From contig RHLF01000002.1 of the NCBI GenBank assembly GCA_003712125.1, positions 1,116,001 to 1,180,000 of the forward strand: 64,000 nt of DNA, in the 5' to 3' direction. The DNA is from Allomuricauda sp. (GTDB lineage: Bacteria > Bacteroidota > Bacteroidia > Flavobacteriales > Flavobacteriaceae). Below the pieces are notes generated by a model that worked only from the letters and a program-made list of their open reading frames with translations, searched no databases and was not told the origin of the DNA. This document shows, in pieces, positions 34,048 to 43,647 of the stretch; position 1 is the first letter of the stretch, and every line of letters begins with the position of its first letter. Made by a program: the position numbers and the translations under genes.

Positions 34048-36485
34048 CAATCTTTTGATTTTCGTCTGGAATTCCAAAACGAAAATACAACTCCCCCAAT
34101 AATAATGAGCCCCAATGCGATGGAACTACCAAGTGAAATTTTACTCCCAGTGGCCACGACCTCAGGTTCGAACCTAAATTCGATCTGATGGTTGCCTTCC
34201 GGAACTTTCATGCCTCGAAGCGCATAATTTACATTGATATGTTCCGCTTCTTGTCCATCCAAATAAGCTTTCCAGCCCTTGGGGTAATGCATTTCGGAGA
34301 ATACCACAAATCCAGTTGATGTATTTTTAGATTCGTATTTCAAATAATTCGGCCGATAATCCAGCAACCGAATGTTTGCAGTCGAATCAACTTGATACGA
34401 AAGTTTGGTAACGGTAGGATACTTTTGGGTATCAACAACGGCAGACCTCTTACTGTCAAAGTCTGATAAGGCCATTATGGCGTCGTTAGCGCTCGAAACT
34501 GGAATAATACTAGCCACAAACCAGGCATTGCTATTGGCATCTGGATTGAACCCGGGAAACTTTCTACCTTCTTCATCTTCTTGAACGATATATTTTACAT
34601 TCAACATATTGAGGACCTCCAAGTTGTTTTTTACCAAATGGAATTCCAGCAAGTCTTCCATTTTTGCTGGTTTCGCTGCATGATAACCCCCTAACGACTT
34701 ATGAAAATACGAGGTGCGTGAACCGTTTAGACCCTCACTGGGATCAAACACCCTAAAAATTTCAGTATCGGCCAAAATCTGTTTATCAACATTTGTGGCT
34801 TGAAATGGCCTTTCTACTTGACGTTGACGCACAAAATCTTCACTGTTGACATAGCGTTTCGCAACACCGCCCAAATCCAAAACGAGCAACAACCCTATGG
34901 CTATGGCAGCAATATTTTTATTGATTTTTTCTTTTACAAACAACCATATCACAAAGGCAGTCAACAATACATAAATTAAGGAACGCAGGGTATCGTTGGT
35001 ATAGACAGCGCGTCGATCATTCTGCATAACCTCCAATAAGGTTTCGCCGAAATACCTACGGTATGTATCGTCATTCTGCCCTTCGAAATCTAAAACTACC
35101 TGAAGGCCTAAAATTAAAATTGCCAAACCAGCTGTTATTAAAACGCTATATTTCAAAGCACTGAGCTTTGTCTTCTTTTTGACCGACCCCTTGACCAATT
35201 CATTTAATCCTAAAATTGCCAATACAGGAAAACAAAGCTCCAATACTACTTGTATGGAGGACACGGCGCGAAATTTATTGTAGAGCGGAAAGTAATCAAT
35301 CATAAAATTGGTCAGCACAGGAAAGTTTTTTCCCCACGATAAGAATAAGGAAAGGACAATGCCTCCCATTAACCACCATTTGTGTTTTTTCTTATACAAA
35401 AACAGCGAGAGCACAAATAGAAAAAATACGATGGCACCTATATAAGCAGGCCCTGCCGGACCAGACATTGGGTGCGGGCCCCAATACAGGTAAAGCCCTG
35501 ATAGTTCTTCTGCCTGGGTAGGTGATGCCCCTTGTTCTGTCAAGTACTTATATACTTTCGAATTTTTACCCAGGTCTTCATTACCTGATCCCCCGAATAA
35601 TCGCGGCACAAACAAATCAAGTGATTCCAAAACGCCGTAACTATAATATGTAATGTAGTCTTTGTCAAGACCATTGGTTGCCACTTTAGGCGAACCATCT
35701 GGATTAATGGTCAATTCTGATTGGCCACGAGTACTCCATTTCGCATATTCTTGGGTAGCCATAAGACCCGTCGCATTTGTAGCAATGCCTAGCACAACAG
35801 CTCCGATCAGTATTCCCAACGAAATGAAAAAATGCTTCAATTTTTTGTTTTTGATGGCATCGATAAGTTTGACCAACCCTAGCAACAATACCAAAAGCCC
35901 AAAATAATAGGTCATTTGATAGTGGTTCGCACTGATTTCCAAAGCCATGGCAACAGCCGTCAGAATAAAACCCAGCAAGTACTTCTTTCTAAATACAAGT
36001 ACTATACCCCCTAGAACCATGGGGATGTAGCCTAAAGCATGGGCCTTTGCATTATGACCCACACCCAATATGATAATGAAATAGGTTGAGAGGCCAAAGG
36101 CCAAGGCGCCCAACACAGCCATTCTATACTCTACCTTAAGGCACAGCATGAGTACAAAAAAGCCCAAAAAATAAAGAAATAGATAGTCAGCAGGACGCGG
36201 TAAAAATCGAATCAACCGATCTAATTTTTTCACATAATCATGCGGATAATTGGCTCCAAGTTGGTAGGTAGGCATACCCCCAAATGCACTGTTGGTCCAA
36301 TACGATTCTATTCCAGTGGCTTCTTTGAAATCGTTACGTTCCTTGGCCATGCCCTTGTACAGGGCAATGTCAGACTGGTAAATAGCCTTTCCCTGTAGTG
36401 CAGGATAAAAAAAGGCCAATGCGGCAACAACAAAGAAAACAATGACAAAGAAAGTATTGAAAAAGGCTTTAGCTGAAAGCTTCAT
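34047..36485 (-). CDS. YfhO family membrane protein
   Basis: 812 residues, about 12 membrane helices in the first 560 residues, then a periplasmic domain (VERPFQATNVDKQIL, EIFRVFDPSEGLNGSRTSYFHKSLGGYHAAKP) and a last helix (LGSSIALGLIIIGGVVFSF). YfhO proteins are GT-C-like membrane proteins; Gram-positive members help glycosylate lipoteichoic acid. The acidic residues in the first loop (YQSDIALYKG, TGIESYWTNSAFGG) are in the position expected for a GT-C active site. In Bacteroidota the acceptor is unknown. It is 23 nt after the DUF4834 gene. Confidence 0.9.
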   Translation of the reverse strand: MKLSAKAFFNTFFVIVFFVVAALAFFYPALQGKAIYQSDIALYKGMAKERNDFKEATGIESYWTNSAFGGMPTYQLGANYPHDYVKKLDRLIRFLPRPADYLFLYFLGFFVLMLCLKVEYRMAVLGALAFGLSTYFIIILGVGHNAKAHALGYIPMVLGGIVLVFRKKYLLGFILTAVAMALEISANHYQMTYYFGLLVLLLGLVKLIDAIKNKKLKHFFISLGILIGAVVLGIATNATGLMATQEYAKWSTRGQSELTINPDGSPKVATNGLDKDYITYYSYGVLESLDLFVPRLFGGSGNEDLGKNSKVYKYLTEQGASPTQAEELSGLYLYWGPHPMSGPAGPAYIGAIVFFLFVLSLFLYKKKHKWWLMGGIVLSLFLSWGKNFPVLTNFMIDYFPLYNKFRAVSSIQVVLELCFPVLAILGLNELVKGSVKKKTKLSALKYSVLITAGLAILILGLQVVLDFEGQNDDTYRRYFGETLLEVMQNDRRAVYTNDTLRSLIYVLLTAFVIWLFVKEKINKNIAAIAIGLLLVLDLGGVAKRYVNSEDFVRQRQVERPFQATNVDKQILADTEIFRVFDPSEGLNGSRTSYFHKSLGGYHAAKPAKMEDLLEFHLVKNNLEVLNMLNVKYIVQEDEEGRKFPGFNPDANSNAWFVASIIPVSSANDAIMALSDFDSKRSAVVDTQKYPTVTKLSYQVDSTANIRLLDYRPNYLKYESKNTSTGFVVFSEMHYPKGWKAYLDGQEAEHINVNYALRGMKVPEGNHQIEFRFEPEVVATGSKISLGSSIALGLIIIGGVVFSFWNSRRKSKD

Positions 36486-36508
36486 CTATTTGTTTTGATA
36501 AACAAATA

Positions 36509-36832
36509 TTATTCAATTTCTTCGAAATCTATGTATTCACCGACTTTTTTTGAGGGATTGGATTTTGGGAAAGGTTTCTTAAAAATAGTGGTCTTACCCT
36601 CTTTCTCCTCTTTTTTGGGATTGTGGGTTGCATTTTCAAATTGTCTGGCAAAGGCGTCTTGACTCTTGCGCACTGCATAGCCCAAAAATCGTGGCAACAA
36701 CCATTTTGCCAGTAATTTGAGGGTGTAATATACTAATGCAACTATTAAAATCGTTTGTAATACTACCATACTGAAATAGCCTATAGATTCAAAAGTACTT
36801 TGTAAGTCATTCAAAAACGATTCAAGTTTCAT
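36509..36832 (-). CDS. DUF4834 family membrane protein
   Basis: 107 residues if started at 36832. One membrane helix (VVLQTILIVALVYYTLKLLAKWLLP) is followed by a basic, Lys/Pro-rich tail ending VGEYIDFEEIE, the pattern of DUF4834. A start at the second Met (36769, MVVLQTILI) fits family length better and would widen the 18-nt gap to the divergent gene at 36851. A TACTTTTG box lies about 20 nt upstream of that Met. First gene of the YfhO operon. Function unknown. Confidence 0.78.
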   Translation of the reverse strand: MKLESFLNDLQSTFESIGYFSMVVLQTILIVALVYYTLKLLAKWLLPRFLGYAVRKSQDAFARQFENATHNPKKEEKEGKTTIFKKPFPKSNPSKKVGEYIDFEEIE

Positions 36833-36850
36833 AAAATACTATTAAAGTTC

Positions 36851-37816
36851 ATGGGGCGCTCCAGCAAATTTTTGTTTATTCTTTTTTTGGTTCCTGCATT
36901 GGGTTTAGCCCAGTATACCGATGTCATCAATTCCAATAGACCGGGTTTATCAGTTAGTGCGTATGCCGTTGGCAAGAATGTCGTACAAGCTGAGTTTGGT
37001 GCGTTATATGAGCAACAAGACCATGGCGACCTAAATACTACCAGTAATATTTTGGGGGCCGACCTATCGCTTCGGTACGGACTCTTTTTAGAGCAATTGG
37101 AAATCAATTATGAAGGAACCTTTATTTCGCAGAACATCACTTTTGACAATTTTGGATTTGATGAGCGACGAACCGATTTTTCTCGCAACCGCCTTGGTTT
37201 AAAGTATTTGATTTATGACAAATACAAAAACCCTGAAAACAACAAACCCAACCTATACAGTTGGCGAGCGAACAACGTTTTTCAACTTAAAAATTTAATT
37301 CCTTCGGCCATCTCATTATATGGAGGGGTAACATTCAATTTAGGTGACAATCCTTTTTATCCTGAAGATCCTACCCTATCCTATCGCGGTATGATCGCCA
37401 CACAAAGCAAATTGTCGCCGCGCTTTGTATTTATAACCAATGTTGCTTATGACCGCATTACTACCGACTTCCCCGAGTTGAGTTATCTTATATCGTTACA
37501 ACATGCATTCCGAAATCCGAAATGGAGTGTATTTGTAGAACATCAGGGTATTGACAGTGACCGTTACGCTGATTTATTGCTTCGTACGGGCGTCGTGCAT
37601 TTGTTCAATGAAAATTTTCAGGCCGACATCAATTTGGGAGCTAGCTTTAAAGGAACGCCGTCACGAATTTTTCTTTCAACCGGATTTTCCTATCGCCTGG
37701 ATTTTCATAAGGATGCTTTGTTGCCTGCCAACAATGACAATCAACAAAGTAAAATTGGACGCAAAGCCATGAAGAAAAAAAGAAAGCGCCGTAAAAAGGA
37801 TGATTTCGACTTTTAA
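36851..37816 (+). CDS. Outer-membrane beta-barrel protein (phenol MetA-like transporter family)
   Basis: 321 residues. Signal peptide MGRSSKFLFILFLVPALGLAQ, then TDVINSNRPGLSVSAYAVGKNVVQ, the opening of the MetA-pathway-type barrel family common in Bacteroidota. Alternating strands follow (LSLRYGLFLEQLEINYEG, NLGASFKGTPSRIFLSTGFSYRLDF). After the barrel comes a very basic tail MKKKRKRRKKDDFDF that must remain on the periplasmic side or be unstructured. Ligand unknown. Only 18 nt separate it from the divergent DUF4834 start. Confidence 0.8.
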   Translation: MGRSSKFLFILFLVPALGLAQYTDVINSNRPGLSVSAYAVGKNVVQAEFGALYEQQDHGDLNTTSNILGADLSLRYGLFLEQLEINYEGTFISQNITFDNFGFDERRTDFSRNRLGLKYLIYDKYKNPENNKPNLYSWRANNVFQLKNLIPSAISLYGGVTFNLGDNPFYPEDPTLSYRGMIATQSKLSPRFVFITNVAYDRITTDFPELSYLISLQHAFRNPKWSVFVEHQGIDSDRYADLLLRTGVVHLFNENFQADINLGASFKGTPSRIFLSTGFSYRLDFHKDALLPANNDNQQSKIGRKAMKKKRKRRKKDDFDF

Positions 37817-37839
37817 AATTAAGGCTCCTTAATTTTTTT
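37815..37839 (+). terminator. Rho-independent terminator of the outer-membrane barrel gene
   Basis: AAAATTAAGG / CCTTAATTTT pair around CT, with a T-run. The stop codon overlaps its 5' edge. The usable stem is about 8 bp with a GGCTCC loop, so it is moderately strong. Confidence 0.65.
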
Positions 37840-37883
37840 GCACTCCTAATATTTATGATATTGCATGTCGCTAAAGCGATTGC

Positions 37884-39002
37884 ATGATTACCCTCAAAGA
37901 AGTCACATCAAAAAAAGAACTTAAAACGTTCGTCAAATTTCCTTTTTCCCTTTTCCAAGGTAATCCGTATTGGGTTCCCCCGATCATCAAGGATGAAATG
38001 GAAACATTTGATAAAACCAAGAATCCAGTTTTTGAGAACGCAGAAGCTTGGTTTTTCTTAGCGTATCGCGAAAATAAGCTTGTTGGCCGTATCGCTGCTA
38101 TTATTAATTGGTTGGAGGTAAAGGAACAAGGGCTGAAAAAAATGCGCTTCGGGTGGTGCGATTTTGTGGATGACCAAGAAGTTTTCAAGGCGATGATCGA
38201 CAAGGTGTTAGAAATTGGAAAATCCTATAAGTTGGATTATATGGAAGGTCCTGTCGGGTTTTCAAACCTAGACAAAGTAGGAGTACTTACCGAGGGGTTT
38301 GACCATATAGGAACCATGATAACTTGGTACAATCATCCCTATTATCAAAAACATTACGAACAATATGGCTTTATGAAGGAGAAAGGGTATTTGGAAAATA
38401 AATTCGTTTTTGCCAATGCGAAGCCAGAATTTTTTGCAAAGGCCAATCTACTGGTAAAAAAGCGCTATGGACTTCGTGAAATGAACTTTACGAAAAGTGC
38501 GGACATCATGCCCTGGGTGGACAAAATGTTCGATCTTTTTAATGCCAGTTATGCCAGCCTGTCTTCTTTTGTTAAGATTACCGATGTTCAAAAGGAATAT
38601 TTTAAGAAAAAGTACATCAGTTTTATCAATCCTGAATACATCAAGTTTGTGGTCGATAAGGAGAACAACTTGGTTTCTTTTGCCATCGTCATGCCCTCTT
38701 TTTCAAAGGCATTACAAAAGGCAAGGGGTAAACTATTCCCTTTTGGGATTTTTCACTTGTTAAACGCTAGGAAGAATAGCAAGGATGTTACTTTTTACCT
38801 TATCGGTATTCATCCTGACTACCAAAACAAGGGTGTTACTGCAATTGTGTTCAATGAATTTCACAAAACTTTTACAGAAAACGGTATCATTAACTGCATC
38901 CGCACTCCAGAACTAGAGGACAACACAGCCATTTTTCAAATGTGGAAACATTTCAAACCTGTCACCCATAAAAAGCGACAGACCTTTCGAAAAGATTTAT
39001 GA
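37884..39002 (+). CDS. GNAT-like acyltransferase of unknown substrate
   Basis: 372 residues, cytoplasmic. It starts MITLKEVTSKKELKTFVKFPFSLFQGNPYWVPP, typical of the YghO-like family of N-acetyltransferase-fold proteins. Blocks: FFLAYRENKLVGRIAAIIN, GWCDFVDDQEVFKAMID, YMEGPVGFSNLDKVGVLTEGFD and the C-terminal GNAT core VTFYLIGIHPDYQNKGVTAIVFNEF. The last contains the Q-x-x-G-x-G/A CoA-binding loop (QNKGVT). Acceptor unknown. It ends 1 nt before the convergent alpha-oxoamine synthase, and similar GNAT proteins are found near lipid synthesis genes. Confidence 0.82.
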   Translation: MITLKEVTSKKELKTFVKFPFSLFQGNPYWVPPIIKDEMETFDKTKNPVFENAEAWFFLAYRENKLVGRIAAIINWLEVKEQGLKKMRFGWCDFVDDQEVFKAMIDKVLEIGKSYKLDYMEGPVGFSNLDKVGVLTEGFDHIGTMITWYNHPYYQKHYEQYGFMKEKGYLENKFVFANAKPEFFAKANLLVKKRYGLREMNFTKSADIMPWVDKMFDLFNASYASLSSFVKITDVQKEYFKKKYISFINPEYIKFVVDKENNLVSFAIVMPSFSKALQKARGKLFPFGIFHLLNARKNSKDVTFYLIGIHPDYQNKGVTAIVFNEFHKTFTENGIINCIRTPELEDNTAIFQMWKHFKPVTHKKRQTFRKDL

Positions 39003-39003
39003 T

Positions 39004-40263
39004 TTATTCGCCCATGGCGGCAGCTACTGCGGCTGAAAGTCGCTTGTAGGTGCCATTTTGAAGACGTTCACGAATACCTGAGAACGCATCCAAGGTTACG
39101 TTGATATCTTCGAGTGTATGCGTAGCAGTGGGTATCAAACGAAGTAATATCAATCCTTTTGGGATCACTGGATACACCACGATACTGCAAAATATCCCGT
39201 AATTTTCGCGTAGGTCCTTGACCAAGGCCATGGCCTCTGGGATACTTCCGTTAAGATATACTGGTGTGACGCAACTCGAGGTGGTTCCAATATCGAAACC
39301 ACGTTCTTTAAGTCCGTTTTGAAGGGCATTGACATTTTCCCAAAGTTTGGCCTTCAGTTCGGGCATGGTGCGCAACATTTCCAAACGTTTTAAAGCTCCT
39401 TTCACGAAAACCATTGGCAATGATTTCGCAAACATTTGGGATCGCATATTGTACTTGAGGTAATCTATGATTTCTTTATCGGCGGCAACAAAGGCACCAA
39501 TACCGGCCATCGATTTGGCAAATGTTGCCAAATACACGTCAATGTCATCTTGAACACCTTGCTCCTCACCAGCTCCTGCACCCGTTTTACCCAATGTTCC
39601 AAAACCATGGGCGTCATCGACCAATAAGCGAAATTTGAACTTATTCTTAAGGGCAACTATTTCCTTGAGAATGCCTTGCTCTCCCCGCATACCAAAAACA
39701 CCTTCCGAAATAACCAAAATACCCCCGCCTGTTTGTTCTGCAAGCTTAGTGGCACGTTCTAGGTTTTTTTCAAGGCTATCGGCATCGTTATGCTTAAAGG
39801 TGAATCGTTTGCCCATATGCAATCGAACCCCATCAATAATACAGGCATGGGCATCAACATCATAAACGATAATATCATCTTTGGTGACCAAGGCATCGAT
39901 GACCGACATAAAGCCTTGATAACCGAAATTGAGCAGGTACGCTGATTCTTTTTTGACAAACGCAGCCAGTTCATTCTCAAGTTGTTCGTGGTAATTGGTA
40001 TGGCCACTCATCATACGCGCGCCCATAGGGTAGGCTGTGCCGTGTTCCAGGGCTGCCTCGCCATCCACTTTTTTGATTTCCGGAAGATTGGCCAAGCCCA
40101 GATAATCATTGATACTCCAGGTAATCACCTCTTTACCCTGAAATTTCATTCGATTTGAAATGGGGCCTTCCAATTTTGGAAACACAAAATAGCCTTCGGC
40201 TTGTGAAGCCCACTTACCCAAAGGGCCCTTGTTCTCAATTATTCTATCGAATAAATCTCTCAT
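39004..40263 (-). CDS. Alpha-oxoamine synthase (candidate cysteate C-fatty-acyltransferase)
   Basis: 419 residues, PLP-dependent fold-type I. Blocks: SINDYLGLANLPEI, YPMGARMMSGHTNYHEQLE, VYDVDAHACIIDGVRL (His stacking on PLP), VDDAHGFGTLGKTGAG and TFAKSMAGIGAFVA (Lys binding PLP). The family joins an amino acid to an acyl thioester (BioF, KBL, serine palmitoyltransferase and the flavobacterial cysteate acyltransferase that makes capnine). The neighbouring cysteine-synthase-family gene favours the last, because it could supply cysteate. Its own promoter lies at 40287-40294. BioF or serine palmitoyltransferase cannot be excluded by eye. Confidence 0.9.
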   Translation of the reverse strand: MRDLFDRIIENKGPLGKWASQAEGYFVFPKLEGPISNRMKFQGKEVITWSINDYLGLANLPEIKKVDGEAALEHGTAYPMGARMMSGHTNYHEQLENELAAFVKKESAYLLNFGYQGFMSVIDALVTKDDIIVYDVDAHACIIDGVRLHMGKRFTFKHNDADSLEKNLERATKLAEQTGGGILVISEGVFGMRGEQGILKEIVALKNKFKFRLLVDDAHGFGTLGKTGAGAGEEQGVQDDIDVYLATFAKSMAGIGAFVAADKEIIDYLKYNMRSQMFAKSLPMVFVKGALKRLEMLRTMPELKAKLWENVNALQNGLKERGFDIGTTSSCVTPVYLNGSIPEAMALVKDLRENYGIFCSIVVYPVIPKGLILLRLIPTATHTLEDINVTLDAFSGIRERLQNGTYKRLSAAVAAAMGE

Positions 40264-40286
40264 CTACCTTTACCTTTAGTGAAATG

Positions 40287-40294
40287 CAAAAATA
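40287..40294 (-). promoter_or_regulatory. -7 promoter element of the alpha-oxoamine synthase
   Basis: TATTTTTG on the minus strand, exact TAnnTTTG, 24 nt before the ATG at 40263. A purine stretch AAGGTAAAGG lies between it and the start. So this gene can be transcribed without the upstream cysteine-synthase-like gene. Confidence 0.45.
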
Positions 40295-40372
40295 TAGATT
40301 TTTACCAAGTAGCGGTAATTATCGGCACAAAGAAAATGGCCTTTTGTTTTGTAACAAATAAAACGGGGAAAA

Positions 40373-41413
40373 TTACTTGATAAACTCAACCCTTTCAGGC
40401 TGTTCAGCGTTCTGAGCGTCAAAAAAGCCTTGATTTTCCATCCATTCCGTACTGTACACCTTACTCAAATAACGTGAACCATGGTCAGGAAAAACAACGA
40501 CTACATTGCTGTCTTTAGAAAACTCGCCTTCGTTGTTCAATTGATAAAGTGCCTGCATTGCAGCACCACTTGTATATCCTAAAAACATACCCTCGGTATG
40601 TGCCAATTTACGGGCCATATGGGCGCTTTCGGCATCGGTCACCTTAACGTAACGGTCGATGGCTTCAAAATCAGTAGCGTCTGGAATCAAATTTTTGCCC
40701 AGACCCTCAATACGGTATGGATATATTTCGTTGTTGTCGAATTCTCCGGTTTCATGATACTTTTTAAGTACCGAACCATAGGCATCAACTCCCAAGATCT
40801 TGATCTCTGGGTTTTGCTCCTTTAAGTACCGAGCTATCCCTGATATGGTACCACCAGTTCCGCTACAGGCGACTAAATGGGTGATTTTACCAGAGGTCTG
40901 TTCCCAAATTTCTGGTCCGGTAGACCTGTAATGGGCATCAATGTTCAACTCATTAAAGTATTGGTTGATATATATAGAACCTTCGGTCTCTTCATGCAAT
41001 CTTTTGGCTACCTGATAATACGAACGTGGGTCATCGGCACTAACATGGGCAGGACAAACATAAACCTTGGCCCCCATAGACCTCAACATATCGATTTTAT
41101 CACTTGACGATTTAGAACTTACGGCTAAAATGCACTTATAGCCTTTGACGATACTGATCATGGCCAAGCTGAACCCCGTATTTCCAGATGTTGTTTCGAT
41201 TATGGTATTCCCAGGCTTCAAAATACCCTTTCGCTCCGCCTCGGCAATAATATGCGCTGCAATACGGTCTTTTGAAGAATGACCTGGATTGAAAGCTTCT
41301 ACTTTGGCATAAAAATTACCGGTTAATGGTTCGGCAATTTTATTCAGCTTTATCAGGGGGGTATTGCCTACTAATTCTAAAATACTATTGTAGGCTTTTA
41401 TAGCTTTGTCCAT
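40373..41413 (-). CDS. Cysteine synthase/CBS-family PLP enzyme (candidate cysteate synthase)
   Basis: 346 residues from 41413 ([23 protein letters not shown]). Fold-type II PLP enzyme: [13 protein letters not shown] contains the PLP Lys (in place of the usual SVKDR, here SSKDR), [10 protein letters not shown] the Asn/substrate loop, [10 protein letters not shown] the phosphate loop and [12 protein letters not shown] the C-terminal block. CysK makes cysteine from O-acetylserine; CBS and related enzymes make cystathionine or cysteate from phosphoserine and sulfite. The adjacent alpha-oxoamine synthase, 109 nt downstream on the same strand, suggests cysteate for sulfonolipids. Specificity is not readable from the motifs. 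Confidence 0.88.
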   Translation of the reverse strand: MDKAIKAYNSILELVGNTPLIKLNKIAEPLTGNFYAKVEAFNPGHSSKDRIAAHIIAEAERKGILKPGNTIIETTSGNTGFSLAMISIVKGYKCILAVSSKSSSDKIDMLRSMGAKVYVCPAHVSADDPRSYYQVAKRLHEETEGSIYINQYFNELNIDAHYRSTGPEIWEQTSGKITHLVACSGTGGTISGIARYLKEQNPEIKILGVDAYGSVLKKYHETGEFDNNEIYPYRIEGLGKNLIPDATDFEAIDRYVKVTDAESAHMARKLAHTEGMFLGYTSGAAMQALYQLNNEGEFSKDSNVVVVFPDHGSRYLSKVYSTEWMENQGFFDAQNAEQPERVEFIK

Positions 41414-41463
41414 AGTGTTTGTTAGGTAAGGAATAGTCAGGTTTTGGACCAACTAAACCGCGA

Positions 41464-41471
41464 CAAAAATA
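41464..41471 (-). promoter_or_regulatory. -7 promoter element of the cysteine-synthase-like gene
   Basis: TATTTTTG on the minus strand, exact TAnnTTTG. It gives a leader of about 45 nt to the ATG at 41413. The alternative ATG at 41452 would start almost at the transcript end. Confidence 0.45.
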
Positions 41472-41477
41472 GCATTT

Positions 41478-43622
41478 TTATTTTTTAGGTACTTTGCCCT
41501 CCAAATCCAACAAGAACGCATACTCCTTTGCTGTTTCCTTCAAGGACTCAAATCTTCCCGAAGCACCACCATGACCTGCGTCCATATTGGTATCCAAAAA
41601 CAACAGGTTGTCATCTGTTTTGTATTCCCGCAATTTGGCTACCCATTTCGCTGGTTCCCAGTATTGTACCTGCGAATCATGCAAACCTGTGGTCACATAA
41701 AGATTCGGATAAGCTTTGCGTTCAACATTGTCATAAGGTGAATAGGTCAAAATGTAATCGTAGTAATCCTTTTCATTCGGATTGCCCCATTCGTCATATT
41801 CGCCCGTAGTCAATGGGATAGAGTCATCCAACATTGTCGTGATTACATCCACAAAAGGAACAGCAGCAACCACACCATTGTACAATTCAGGGGCCATATT
41901 GACAATAGCACCCATTAAAAGTCCACCAGCGGAACCGCCCATGGCATATAAATGAGATGCACTGGTATAGTTGTTCGCTATCAAAAATTTGGAACAATCA
42001 ACAAAATCGGTAAATGTGTTCTTTTTGGCAAATAGCTTCCCGTCTTCATACCACGGTCTGCCCAAGTACTCACCGCCCCTAACATGGGCAATGGCATAAA
42101 TAAAACCGCGATCCAAAAGACTCAATCTGGATGAAGAGAAATACGGGTCTACCGTACTTCCGTAAGACCCATAAGCATACTGCAATAAGGGACTTGACCC
42201 ATCAAGGGGAGTATTTTTATGGTAAACCAATGATATCGGCACTTTCTTACCGTCACGGGCAGTGGCCCAAACCCGCTCAGATTTATAGTTCGTTTTATCA
42301 AATTGGCCCCCTAGCACCTCTTGTTCTTTCAAAATTTCCCTTTCTTGGGTTGACATATCGAAATCTACAATGGCATAGGGAGATGACATGTCCATAAAGA
42401 AATAACGCAGCTTTTGGGTATCAAAATCTAAGTTCGTGGTGGGCCCTAAAACATAGGTTTCACTCTCCATGGGCAGATAATAGGCGTCTGTGCCATCCCA
42501 ACGCACAATTTTCATCTTATTTAGGCCATTTTCACGTTCAGAAAGCACATAATGGTCCCGAAATATGTCAATATCTTCCAATAGCACGTTTTCGCGGTGG
42601 GCAATAAACTCCTCCCAATTTTCGTGATGGGTATTACCTTCTGTTGACTTCATTAATTTGAAGTTCGTGGCACCGTCCTTATTGGTTAAGATGTAGAAGT
42701 TATTTCCATAATGTGAAATATTGTATTCCAACCCTCTTGTGCGTGGTGAAAATACCTGAAAATCACTCTCTGGGGTATTTGCCGGTAGTATTCTATACTC
42801 AGAAGTCAAGGTACTTACCGACCCTATAATGATATACTTCTTAGATTTCGATTTGTATACAAAAGTTGAGTAAGTCTCATCTTCTTCATGAAACACCAAC
42901 TCATCAGCTGAGGCTGGAGTTCCCAGTTTATGACGGTATATTTTGTCTGACCTAAGGGTTACCGGGTCTTTTTTGGTGTAGAACACCGTTTTGTTATCAT
43001 CGGCCCAAACAGAACCTCCAGTCGTATTTTCTATTTTATCCTCATACAATTCGCCCGTTTCCAAATTTTTAAACTGAATGTGGTATTGTCTCCTAGAAAC
43101 GGTGTCGACACCAAAAGCAGCAATCTTGTTGTTTGGGCTTACGGATACACCTCTCAAATTAAAAAACTCGTGTCCTTCAGCGAGTTCATTACAATTAAAA
43201 AGAATCTGCTCATCGGCAGCAAGGTTTTCCATTTTTCTAACATAGATGGGATATTCTTTTCCCGTCTCATAACGTGTGTTGTACCAATAGCCGTTGAGCT
43301 TATAGGGAACCGAAGAATCATCTTCCTTGATTCTTCCCCTCATTTCTTGAAAAAGTTCATTCTGAAATTCCTTGGTATGCTGCGTCATGGCCGCATAGTA
43401 CTCGTTTTCAGCATTCAAGTAATCAAGTACTTCCTGATCTTCACGTTGGTTGAGCCAGTAATAATTATCAATGCGTTCATGACCATGTTGTTCTAATTTG
43501 GTCGGCTTTTTTTCGGCAACAGGAGGATCAATCTGCATGGGCTTTTCGTTGGAATTTTGGCAAGCGGCGACAAAAATAAGACAGAAAGTCAAAATAATGA
43601 CGGGAATTGAAGGTGTTCTCAT
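41478..43622 (-). CDS. S9-family prolyl oligopeptidase-like lipoprotein (oligopeptidase B type)
   Basis: 714 residues. Lipobox in LIFVAACQNS, so it is an envelope-anchored form of oligopeptidase B. The seven-bladed propeller region runs from about residue 40 to 430. The catalytic domain carries the nucleophile in MGGSAGGLLMG, a likely Asp in GLHDSQVQYW and His in MDAGHGGASG. It cleaves short peptides after basic residues (OpdB) or after Pro (POP); the acidic pocket residues needed to tell cannot be judged by eye. It ends 64 nt before the start region of the cysteine-synthase-like gene on the same strand. Confidence 0.92.
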   Translation of the reverse strand: MRTPSIPVIILTFCLIFVAACQNSNEKPMQIDPPVAEKKPTKLEQHGHERIDNYYWLNQREDQEVLDYLNAENEYYAAMTQHTKEFQNELFQEMRGRIKEDDSSVPYKLNGYWYNTRYETGKEYPIYVRKMENLAADEQILFNCNELAEGHEFFNLRGVSVSPNNKIAAFGVDTVSRRQYHIQFKNLETGELYEDKIENTTGGSVWADDNKTVFYTKKDPVTLRSDKIYRHKLGTPASADELVFHEEDETYSTFVYKSKSKKYIIIGSVSTLTSEYRILPANTPESDFQVFSPRTRGLEYNISHYGNNFYILTNKDGATNFKLMKSTEGNTHHENWEEFIAHRENVLLEDIDIFRDHYVLSERENGLNKMKIVRWDGTDAYYLPMESETYVLGPTTNLDFDTQKLRYFFMDMSSPYAIVDFDMSTQEREILKEQEVLGGQFDKTNYKSERVWATARDGKKVPISLVYHKNTPLDGSSPLLQYAYGSYGSTVDPYFSSSRLSLLDRGFIYAIAHVRGGEYLGRPWYEDGKLFAKKNTFTDFVDCSKFLIANNYTSASHLYAMGGSAGGLLMGAIVNMAPELYNGVVAAVPFVDVITTMLDDSIPLTTGEYDEWGNPNEKDYYDYILTYSPYDNVERKAYPNLYVTTGLHDSQVQYWEPAKWVAKLREYKTDDNLLFLDTNMDAGHGGASGRFESLKETAKEYAFLLDLEGKVPKK

Positions 43623-43647
43623 GAAAAATGGATTTTAGCAATATTAG

